Shown: one piece after another, positions 1 to 7,154 of the stretch
How the letters are laid out: every line of letters starts with the position of its first letter
Numbering within the stretch: the first letter of the stretch is position 1
Assembly (NCBI GenBank): GCA_902773215.1
Contig: CACYDQ010000013.1
Coordinates: 1-7,154, forward strand
Direction of reading: 5' to 3'
DNA length: 7,154 nucleotides
Source of the DNA: an uncultured Spirochaetaceae bacterium
GTDB taxonomy: Bacteria > Spirochaetota > Spirochaetia > Treponematales > Treponemataceae
Translations under genes and position numbers: made by a program
Notes under the pieces: model-generated
Told to the model about the DNA's origin: nothing
Seen by the model: only the letters and a program-made list of their open reading frames with translations
Database searches by the model: none

Positions 1-134
1 ATGTCTTCGTCGTGCTCGTGATGAACTTCATTTCCATATTCATCCAGGGATTTGAGATGCGCAAGATGAAGTCTTTCTATAAAAAAACGATACGGCCCCG
101 CCTTGAGGCCCTGAAGGAGGTTCAGTCGGTATGA
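1..134 (+). CDS. RnfD-like membrane subunit, C-terminal end only (5' truncated by window)
   Basis: Reading frame 3 is open from the window edge to a TGA at 132-134 and encodes about 43 residues. It begins with a hydrophobic stretch (VFVVLVMNFISIFIQ, the end of a last transmembrane helix) followed by a basic cytoplasmic-type tail rich in Lys and Arg (EMRKMKSFYKKTIRPRLEAL). RnfD and NqrB proteins end with a transmembrane helix carrying a similar M-N-x-hydrophobic stretch. The main argument is order: the next genes look like G, E, A, B of rnfCDGEAB, so the gene before them should be rnfD. RnfD is the multi-pass subunit that normally carries a covalent FMN; that region is outside the window, so its cofactor status is unknown. 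The stop overlaps the next ATG by 4 bp (ATGA), indicating translational coupling. The reading frame is certain; the RnfD identity is an inference from position. Confidence 0.5.
   Translation, partial: VFVVLVMNFISIFIQGFEMRKMKSFYKKTIRPRLEALKEVQSV
115..121 (+). promoter_or_regulatory. Shine-Dalgarno for the rnfG-slot gene
   Basis: AGGAGGT lies inside the end of the RnfD-like reading frame with a 9-base spacer to the ATG at 131. It supports 131 rather than the in-frame ATG at 140 as the start. Confidence 0.7.
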
Positions 135-661
135 GCGATATGCCAGATGAAGAGACAGACGGTTCTGCGGACTGGACCGGACCGAGCGACGCGCTGCTCG
201 TCTACAAGAAGCAGTTCATTCAGTTCGGAATTTTTATAGCCTTCCTTGTCGTGCTCTTCGCGGTCACGGCTGTTTTCGCGGCTCTCTCATCCTCGTCCCT
301 GAGGCGGGGGCTGGGGGACTGCGTCCGTGCGGCCCTTGACGGCAATGGCTACGAAAATGTCATGCTGGAGGCCCCCTACGAGATAAAGGGTCCCCTGTCG
401 GTCACCGCGTCGGCATACAGAATCTCGGGTTCCAAGTATACCCATGCGGTCATCATCAGGCTGACGACGATGGCAGGCCCCGTTCCTGCGGTTTTCCTCT
501 ATGACGGCTCTTCCGCCAAGGCTGATTTTCTCTGCTACCTTTCCCTGAGCAAGCGGGTGGAGCGGATGCTTTTGGACAGCACCCGGCATTCCCTCATAGA
601 GTACTGGGCCGTGCGGCTGCCGGGTATGCTTTCCGTACCCAAAGAGGAGGTCACGCAATGA
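131..661 (+). CDS. Single-pass membrane protein in the rnfG position, without an FMN attachment motif
   Basis: The predicted protein has 176 residues: an acidic N-terminus (about 1-20), one strong transmembrane helix (about 31-52), then a globular domain of about 120 residues expected on the outer face of the inner membrane. This layout and the gene order (after the RnfD-like end, before RnfE-like) match RnfG, the subunit that carries a covalently bound FMN on a Thr in an S/T-G-A-T motif. That motif is absent; the nearest string is TTMAGP around residues 112-117, which does not fit. Sequence alone does not convincingly identify an FMN-binding domain, and the protein is slightly shorter than usual RnfG. 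It could be a strongly degenerate RnfG or an unrelated replacement. Start at 131 is supported by a good Shine-Dalgarno; it overlaps both neighbouring genes by 4 bp (ATGA type), so it belongs to the same transcript. Confidence 0.6.
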   Translation: MSDMPDEETDGSADWTGPSDALLVYKKQFIQFGIFIAFLVVLFAVTAVFAALSSSSLRRGLGDCVRAALDGNGYENVMLEAPYEIKGPLSVTASAYRISGSKYTHAVIIRLTTMAGPVPAVFLYDGSSAKADFLCYLSLSKRVERMLLDSTRHSLIEYWAVRLPGMLSVPKEEVTQ

Positions 662-1299
662 GAACATACAGGATAGAGGAGGAAGCTTCCTTCGGCTTCA
701 TGCTCTCGTCGTTCGCCCTGATCATTCCCTTTCCGGGCCGCTTTGCCTATGGCATTTTGCTCGTCATTCTGCTGAACGCGCAGATGCTTTCCATAAGCCT
801 TTTCCGCAGGCTGGTGGAGCTGTTGCACCTGGACGACTTGCTCTCGGTCCTTACGGCCGCCATGCTGCTCTGCGAGAGCATCATTTTCAAGCAGCTGCTC
901 GCCCTCTACTCGCCCCTCATGGCGCTGACTCTTTCTTATGCCATATACCTTCCTGCGGTCTCCTCCTTCATCATCTCCCGCTTGCGTCCTGCCGATTCTG
1001 CCTTGGACAGCCGGGGCGAGGTGAAGGACAAGCTCGGTCAGTCCCTGTCTTTCTCTGCCCTTGCCCTCGTGTTCTTCCTGCTGCGGGATGTCCTGGGCTA
1101 CGGAACGCTGACCCTGCCCGGACGGAAGGGGCTTCTCTGCCTGAACATCCTGTCACAGAGCGAGAGTGCCCATACCGGCGTGTTCCTTGCGTCCATCCCG
1201 GGCGCAATCCTGCTCGTGACCATCTCGTTCGTCCTGGCCTGGCAGATTCGCAGGAAATTCGATTCGCTCGGAGGTGCCTCAGATGATAGCGTTGCTTGA
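658..1299 (+). CDS. RnfE/NqrD-like integral membrane subunit, divergent
   Basis: A 213-residue very hydrophobic protein with about six membrane segments (roughly 14-25, 29-49, 61-82, 84-107, 130-147, 176-196). The stretch LLRDVLGYGTLTLPG (141-155) matches the conserved 'R-E-x-L-G-x-G-T-L' region after helix five of RnfE, and IYLP at 96-99 matches the 'IPL' start of the next conserved region. RnfE pairs with RnfA in the inner membrane, and the pair normally binds a [2Fe-2S] cluster through cysteines in L-G-L-C-P and V-N-C motifs. Here these positions read roughly A-L-I-I-P (20-24) and S-S-F-I-I (102-106), so the ligands are missing; the only cysteines are C72 and C161. The start has GAGGAGGT at 644-651, six bases upstream. 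The 3' end overlaps the next gene by 17 bp. The RnfE family is likely; electron-transfer function is doubtful. Confidence 0.7.
   Translation: MRTYRIEEEASFGFMLSSFALIIPFPGRFAYGILLVILLNAQMLSISLFRRLVELLHLDDLLSVLTAAMLLCESIIFKQLLALYSPLMALTLSYAIYLPAVSSFIISRLRPADSALDSRGEVKDKLGQSLSFSALALVFFLLRDVLGYGTLTLPGRKGLLCLNILSQSESAHTGVFLASIPGAILLVTISFVLAWQIRRKFDSLGGASDDSVA
1270..1275 (+). promoter_or_regulatory. Shine-Dalgarno that decides the RnfA-like start
   Basis: GGAGGT with a 7-base spacer points to the ATG at 1283. An in-frame GTG at 1274 lies inside this motif and is therefore an unlikely start. Confidence 0.75.
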
Positions 1300-1825
1300 G
1301 CTTCTGTATTATGTGGCGTTCACGAGCGTCGTCTTCGTGTACGGGCTGGGGATAAACCGCGCCATGACGATAAGCGAGCATCCCCGCAAGCTGTTCAACG
1401 GTGCTCTCAAGATGTTCATCAGCGTGAGTTCCTCCACGGCAATCAGCTATCTGGTCGCGGGCGAGGTTCTTGCGCCGGTTCATCTGGCGGAGCTCTACCC
1501 CCTCATCGCCGTCCTCGTATTCTCTACCATCTCCATCTTCATCGAGTCGGTCGTCAGGATTACGACCAAGAAGAGCACGGCTGAGTACACCGCATCGATT
1601 CTTTCTGTTCTTCTCGGGGTAGGGGAGGGGGCTTCCGTGCTTGAGGCGGTGCTGATTGCCTGTTTCTGCGTGGTTTCCTTCCTTTTTGCCATCTTGGTCC
1701 TCTATATGCTCCGGAAGAAATTCTCCAACAAGCTGGGGCTTGTCCTCATCAGCATTTCCGTCATACTCCTGACCCTGCATTTCGTCGATGTGTCATGGTT
1801 TTCATTCTTCGGGGGGGTAAAATGA
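1283..1825 (+). CDS. RnfA/NqrE-like integral membrane subunit, divergent
   Basis: A 180-residue protein with about six hydrophobic segments (roughly 5-22, 42-60, 70-91, 103-115, 118-142, 152-171), close to the usual RnfA length of about 190. Family-like features are the N-terminal membrane segment ending in F-V-Y-G-L-G (18-23), aligning with F-L-G-L-C-P of RnfA, and the segment with E-x-V-V-R followed by K-K-S-x-A-x-Y (88-102), aligning with 'E-M-V-V-R-K-x-S-P-A-L-Y'. RnfA and RnfE face each other in the membrane and together normally hold a [2Fe-2S] cluster. Both RnfA cysteine ligands seem lost: Gly23 replaces the first, and no cysteine occurs in the region around 104-117 where T-T-N-C would lie. 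The only cysteines, C127 and C129, are within a later helix. The gene overlaps the upstream gene by 17 bp and the downstream one by 4 bp. Placement between E and B supports the identity. Confidence 0.7.
   Translation: MIALLELLYYVAFTSVVFVYGLGINRAMTISEHPRKLFNGALKMFISVSSSTAISYLVAGEVLAPVHLAELYPLIAVLVFSTISIFIESVVRITTKKSTAEYTASILSVLLGVGEGASVLEAVLIACFCVVSFLFAILVLYMLRKKFSNKLGLVLISISVILLTLHFVDVSWFSFFGGVK
1811..1817 (+). promoter_or_regulatory. G7 tract: Shine-Dalgarno for the RnfB-like gene and possible slippage site
   Basis: Seven G residues near the end of the RnfA-like frame sit four bases before the RnfB-like ATG (1822), so they are the only plausible purine-rich ribosome binding site. The run is also a candidate for slippage. 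One extra G, or a -1 ribosomal shift here, would read through the RnfA-like stop directly into the RnfB-like frame. Confidence 0.4.
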
Positions 1826-2439
1826 TTTTCTCAATCCTCATGACGCTCCTCGTCCTGTTCAGCGTCGCCTGCGTCCTGTTCTTCATTTTTTACCTCCTGC
1901 TTCCGTCCCTGAACGCCCAGAAGGTCAATACGTCCAACCCCCTTTTCTCCGAGCAGGAGTTCCAGACTCCGCCGCAGTCCCAGAAGGTGAAGTCTTCCAA
2001 GAGGGCTGTCGTCCTTTGTTCCCGTGAACACGGCATGGGTGCGAACGGGGAGGGCTACCGGGGGCTGCCGGACTGTTCTTTTTATGATTCCCAGTTCGAG
2101 ACGCAGGGGGAATGCAAGTATGGCTGCATAGGGCTCGGCAGCTGTGCCAAGGTGTGCACCAAGAATGCAATATCGATTATAAACGGTACTGCCGTTGTCA
2201 ACGCCTTCTGTGACGGATGCGGTGACTGCCTGAGCAAGTGCCCGCGCGGCCTGATAAAGCTCGTGGAACGCTCGTACTCCCAAGGGGTCTCCTGCAATGC
2301 CTACACGATGTGGGGCGGTTCCTACGACGAGAAGTGCGGTCAGTTTGACTCCAGCCTGGATTTGTCCTCCGCAAGTGTCGTGAAGCCTAGAAGCTATGCC
2401 TTCTGGCACGGGCTGTACGGGCTGTTCCACCGGGGATAA
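1822..2439 (+). CDS. RnfB-like membrane-anchored ferredoxin subunit lacking the N-terminal Fes domain
   Basis: From the ATG at 1822 the protein has 205 residues: one transmembrane helix (about 3-28), a polar linker (29-60), and a ferredoxin part. The first cluster motif is C98-x3-C102-x5-C108-x3-C112 with the RnfB-typical core CKYGCIGLGSC. The second is C130-x2-C133-x2-C136-x3-C140-P. Two earlier cysteines (C66 and C85, the latter in G-L-P-D-C) match conserved RnfB positions just before the first motif; C158 and C172 lie in the tail. RnfB normally also has, between the helix and this region, a Fes domain with a G-x-C-G-x-C-G-x-x-G-C motif carrying a further 4Fe-4S cluster; it is absent here. 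RnfB usually takes electrons from soluble ferredoxin, so this form may have a shortened relay. The ATG overlaps the RnfA-like stop (ATGA at 1822-1825). The frame stays open upstream to another ATG at 1795, but that start has no better ribosome site. Confidence 0.82.
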   Translation: MIFSILMTLLVLFSVACVLFFIFYLLLPSLNAQKVNTSNPLFSEQEFQTPPQSQKVKSSKRAVVLCSREHGMGANGEGYRGLPDCSFYDSQFETQGECKYGCIGLGSCAKVCTKNAISIINGTAVVNAFCDGCGDCLSKCPRGLIKLVERSYSQGVSCNAYTMWGGSYDEKCGQFDSSLDLSSASVVKPRSYAFWHGLYGLFHRG

Positions 2440-2442
2440 TGC

Positions 2443-4446
2443 ATGGCCGAGACGAACATCTGCCTGGGGCTTTCCGCGCGCGGATACCTTTCCTCTTCCG
2501 GGGCAAGCATGGAGGATGACTACCAGGAGCTGCTCAAGCCCTTCTTCTCTTTCCTGTATGCGAACCCTTCGGTTCTCTTTGCGTTCTCTTTCTCAAGCAA
2601 GCTCTTTTCATTCCTTGAGAAAAATCATCCGGAGTCGCTTGAGATACTGAGGGAGCTGTATGTCCGCCGGCAGCTGGAATTCATGGGGAGCGCATACCAT
2701 GACCCCATGCTGCCTCTTCTCTTTCCGACTGACCGGACCTCCCAGATAGAGAAGATGAACAGCATGATCCGTTCGCTTTTGGGGAAACGCCCGAGGGGCA
2801 TGGTACTTCCGGGCAGCGTGTGGGATTATTCCCTCGTGACGAGCCTCAGCTCATGCGGCATGGAGTATGTCGTCCTTGACTCCACCCTGGTTCCGTCGTC
2901 TTCCCGCTCTTTTTACCCGCTCATAACAGGCGGCATGGGAAAGAGCCTCAAAGTCCTCTGCGTTCATTCCGCTCTTGCCCCGGACTTTGACGGCGGTGAG
3001 GAGCCTGCCGCATGGCTTTCCCGCATACAGAAGGCTGTCTCCAAGTCCCCTGCCGTGAACGGAAGCACGGGCGGGAACGACAGTCCTGTTGTGGCAGTGA
3101 CCTTTGACCTTCCGGCCTTCAGAAAATTCTTCACGTCTCCTTTCTTTGCGTATGTCATGGGCTATTTCACGGACAGGGATGACGGGAAGTACCAGGGAAT
3201 CCGCTTTACCCTGCCGCAGCTTTACCTGAAGTCTGCCAAGACCTTCATCCCGGCATATATACCGGCGGGCATGAACTGGAGCATGGCACGCTGGTCCAGA
3301 AAGCCTTTTGAGTCATGTGAGAACAGGAGCCGCTTCCCCCTGACGGTATACGACTACCTGAACTGCTACAAGTCGAGCGGCTGCCTCTATGACCGGATGA
3401 TGTACATCAGCATGATTCTTGCACAGGGGCACGGCGGCGATAAAATCCAGAAAAAGCTTGCCAAGGAGAAGCTCTGGGAGGCGCAGTGCATTGCGAACTA
3501 TGTCTCCCTGCCGTCAGGCCTCCCCGCATCGTCCGAGCGGAGGCAGGAAGCCTTCAGGCTCCTGAACGAGGCGGAGCTTATCATCAGGCAGACGGGCCCG
3601 CAGCGGGCATCAATCGTCTCCTACGATTACAACCGAGACGGGCTGAGTGAGTATGTGTGCAGCATGCGGAACCTCCGCCTTGTCATAACGAGACTTGCCG
3701 CCCAGATTGTGGAGCTGGACAATATATCCAAAGGATGCAACTATGCCTCAAGCCTTTCCCGCATTGCGGTCTTTGACGGGAAGAATGACGGATACACGAG
3801 GGGCTTCTTTACCGACCATTTCTTTGCGTCCGGGGGCATTGACGGCTACAGCATTTCACTTGATGCCGGGACGGATGTGTTCTCCAAGATGCTCTTTGAC
3901 GAAAAGAAGCTGGATTCGCGGAGAAATGAAATCCTCCTGTCTTCCCGCGTCTGCCTTCCCGGTTCCCATACGCCCGTCGAGCTGCTGAAAAGATATACCG
4001 TGCTGGACGACGGTCTTTCCATTCAGTACATACTCAGGAACGATGGCGACGAGCCGCTCCGCGGTACCTTCGTCGTCGAGTCCAACTTTGCCCAGACCTG
4101 TTTTTCCAAGAAACAAGGCTTCCAGTATTCATGCGAGCTGGTGCTGGACGGAGAGACCCGCGTGCTTGATACCCAGAGCCCGTTCAGGTCTGACGGCCAT
4201 GTCTCCGCGCTCAGGATTACGGACCAGCACGACAAGATGCAGTTCAACTTTGAGCCGAACGAAGAAGCGGGCTTCATCGCGGACACGATTGTGTTCAGAC
4301 GGCCGGATGCCTACAATTCCATCGGGGAGGACTCAAGAACCCTTGTCACCTCCTTCTTCTGGAACGTGGACTTGCCCTCCGGCATGTCCGTGGAGAAGAA
4401 CATCAACTTCTCGGTCACAAGCGTGCGGAGCCGGAAGAAGGCCGCC

Positions 4447-4461
<15 letters not shown>
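2443..4461 (+). CDS. GH57 4-alpha-glucanotransferase/amylase-like protein, probably catalytically inactive
   Basis: A 672-residue protein matching by eye the three-part layout of GH57 4-alpha-glucanotransferases (Thermococcus litoralis type): N-terminal barrel (about 1-270), helical central domain (about 290-385, including NCYKSSGCLYDRMMYIS and LWEAQCIANYVSLPSGLP), and C-terminal beta-sandwich (about 390-660, with FFTDHFF and LLKRYTVLDDGLSIQY). The length fits the family. Catalytic motifs do not: H-N-H-Q-P is replaced by SARGY (11-15); L-T-E-R-V-W, which holds the nucleophile Glu, is LPGSVW (122-127), putting Gly124 at the Glu; F-H-D-D-G-E-K-F-G is TFDLPAFRKFF (220-230), with Leu223 at the acid/base Asp. 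No signal peptide is seen, so it is probably cytoplasmic. The start has GGGGA at 2432-2436 and lies 3 bp after the RnfB-like stop, implying co-translation with the rnf-like genes. It may bind glycan or act as a scaffold; function is unknown. The alignment is from memory. Confidence 0.8.
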
Positions 4462-5524
<1,063 letters not shown>

Positions 5525-5535
<11 letters not shown>

Positions 5536-7154
5536 CGCCGTTCTCGGTGCAGGCGGTGACAATCTCCTTGCCGCCTGCCGTCAGTGTGCAGCCGCCGACC
5601 ATGACGGACTTGTCCTTGACCTGTATGGCTACCCGGAAGAAGTCGTCGGCGGGGATTTCCGCCGGCTTGTCCGCAATCTCCTCACCGTTCAGGCAGACCC
5701 GGGTTCCCGCCGCCGCCCAGGGGGCCTCAAGCGGTTCCACGCAGTCCTTGCCGTCCGCATCCTTGTAGTCGCAGGCGAGCAGCATACCGTGGCTTTCGAT
5801 TCCGCGCATCGTGCGGGGGGCCAGGTTGTAGGCGAGGATGATATGCTTGCCGAGCAGGTCCTCGGGCTTCAGGTAGTCGCGGAGGCCGGACTGGATAATC
5901 CGCTCCGTGCCGCTCCCGTCGTCCAGGTGCTCTACGTAGAGCTTCTCGCCCTCGGGGTTGTTCTCCACTTTCGTGATGACGGCGACGCGGAGGTCAACCT
6001 TCTCGTTAAAGAAGCCCTTCTGGTCAGGGGCCAGCTCCGGGGCTTTCTTCTCTTTCTTTTCCTTCTTCTTGCCCTTTCCGCCCTCAGCCTTTCCGTCACG
6101 CTCCTTCTGGCTGCCGGAGAACTTGAGCTTGAATGCGTCCGCGGTCTTCTGGTCGAGCGGGGTAAAGAAGACTTCCGTCGCGGAAACCGTGGAAAGCCCC
6201 TCCAGCTTGCCCAGGTCATCCCAGTTCAGGCCGCCTTCGACGGGCTTCTCGCCGAACTTCGGCTCGGAAATCTGCTTGCCGAGGTATGACAGGATTTTCT
6301 CCGAGAACTGGGGCATGAAGGGATGGGCCAGTATCATCAGGTCCTTTATCATGTATGCCAGGTTGTGAATCAGCTTGGCGGCCCGCTCCGGCTCCGTCGT
6401 CCTCGTTTTCCAGGGCTCGGTGGACTGGAATGCCTTGTTGCCTATGTCCGAGATGGCGAAAATCTCGTGGAACGCGTCCTTCAGGTCGGCCCACTCCAGA
6501 CGCTCGGTCATCACCGCCTCGTGCTCGCGGACCTGCGCCCACATCTCCTCATCGACGGGGGCATCCGGGATTTTTCCGTCGTAGTACTTGCTGACGAAGA
6601 GCAGGGTCCTGTTGACCAGGTTGCCCAGGTTGCCGATCAGCTCGCTGTTGTATTTCTCGCGGAACTCGCGCCAGGTGAACTGGTAGTCCTGCTTCTCCGG
6701 CCTGTTGTAGAAGATGTAGAATCTCCATGCGTCCGCCTTTATGCCGGACTCCTTCGCGTCCGTCCCGAACACGCCGATTCCCCGGCTCTTGGAGAACTTG
6801 CCGTCCTCGTAGTTCAGGAACTCGGTCGATGACATGTGGTAGAGCTTGGTCCAGCCCTTTCCGCTGCCCAGCTGGGTGCAGGGGAAGACGACCGTGTGGA
6901 AGGGAATGTTGTCCTTGCCGATGAACTGGAAGAGCTGGATGGGGAGCTTGTCCCTGCCGTTCTCGCTCTCCTCGGGGAGCCACCAGTCCTTCCAGTCGAA
7001 GGAGGGCTTCCCCGCAGCCTTCAGCTCGTCCTCCAGCTGCTTGGTGATTGACAGGTAGCCGATGGGTGCGTTGAACCAGACGTAGAAGACCTTGTCCTCG
7101 TAGCCCTCGCGGGGAACCGGGATGCCCCACTTGAGGTCGCGGGTTATCGCCCGC
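5525..7154 (-). CDS. metG: Methionyl-tRNA synthetase, eukaryote/archaeal type with C-terminal EMAPII-like domain (5' end outside window)
   Basis: About 542 residues are visible; the frame is open to the window edge. It charges tRNA-Met with methionine in the cytoplasm. In order: the end of the catalytic domain with W-F-N-A-P-I-G-Y and [17 protein letters not shown] (about 6880-6925), then [18 protein letters not shown] with the class I ATP-binding loop KFSKS at 6785-6799 and [11 protein letters not shown], then the helical anticodon-binding domain ([14 protein letters not shown] onwards). A Lys-rich linker (about 6044-6094) leads to an EMAPII/Arc1p-like OB-fold domain (about 5525-6013; [40 protein letters not shown]) with an extra C-terminal extension. 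The KFSKS form and surrounding text are closer to eukaryotic cytosolic MetRS than to E. coli KMSKS, as known for spirochaetes. The N-terminal HIGH motif and the zinc region are outside the window. Confidence 0.95.
6043..6070. repeat. Polypyrimidine low-complexity tract encoding the metG Lys-rich linker
   Basis: The forward strand is an unbroken run of C and T, dominated by TTC/TTT. On the reverse strand it reads as Lys and Glu codons (KKKEKKEKK) joining the anticodon-binding and EMAPII-like domains. It is a coding linker and shows no independent function; its length is likely to vary between relatives. Confidence 0.6.

Noticed and set aside
971..1780. Long reverse-strand open frame (269 codons) opposite the RnfE- and RnfA-like genes
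   Set aside because: It lies antisense to two overlapping membrane-protein genes, is rich in Arg, Gly, His and Asp without domain-like pattern, and fits an antisense shadow of hydrophobic codons.
1795..1821. Earlier ATG for the RnfB-like gene, adding nine residues
   Set aside because: The ATG at 1822 gives the standard short N-terminus before the helix, the common ATGA overlap and an adjacent G-rich ribosome site.
6549..7130. Reverse open frame of 193 codons in another frame of metG
   Set aside because: The overlapping frame encodes unmistakable MetRS motifs, so this frame is a shadow.

Overview
The window is almost entirely coding and falls into two convergent gene blocks with no intergenic gap larger than a few bases. 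It most resembles a spirochaete, probably a Treponema relative of moderately high GC. The reasons are the eukaryote/archaeal-type methionyl-tRNA synthetase (KFSKS signature, fused C-terminal EMAPII-like tRNA-binding domain), a form known from spirochaetes, and the combination with a divergent rnf-like cluster. The genus is inference from memory of these families; no search was possible.

Forward block (1-4461): the 3' end of an rnfD-like gene, a small membrane-anchored protein in the rnfG slot, then rnfE-, rnfA- and rnfB-like genes, in the D-G-E-A-B order of bacterial rnfCDGEAB operons. Genes overlap by 4 or 17 bp. A large glycoside hydrolase family 57 (GH57)-like gene follows the rnfB-like stop codon by 3 bp, so the block reads as one translationally coupled operon. 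Its start, and any promoter, lie left of the window.

The Rnf-like proteins keep the fold signatures but appear to lack most of the standard cofactor sites. RnfE-like and RnfA-like proteins have no cysteine where the intramembrane [2Fe-2S] ligands sit. The protein in the RnfG slot has no S/T-G-A-T flavinylation motif. The RnfB-like protein keeps two ferredoxin 4Fe-4S motifs but lacks the N-terminal Fes domain. The GH57-like protein keeps all three family domains, but by eye it has lost the His/Gln motif, the nucleophile Glu and the acid/base Asp. Together this suggests a repurposed 'Rnf-like plus pseudo-GH57' membrane system, the most interesting content of the window.

Reverse block (7154-4447): metG (5' end outside the window) followed by a FemABX-family aminoacyl transferase gene that overlaps metG by about 11 bp. 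Its stop codon lies inside the end of the GH57-like gene, giving a 15-bp tail-to-tail overlap. No RNA genes, mobile elements, CRISPR arrays or convincing intrinsic terminators were seen.
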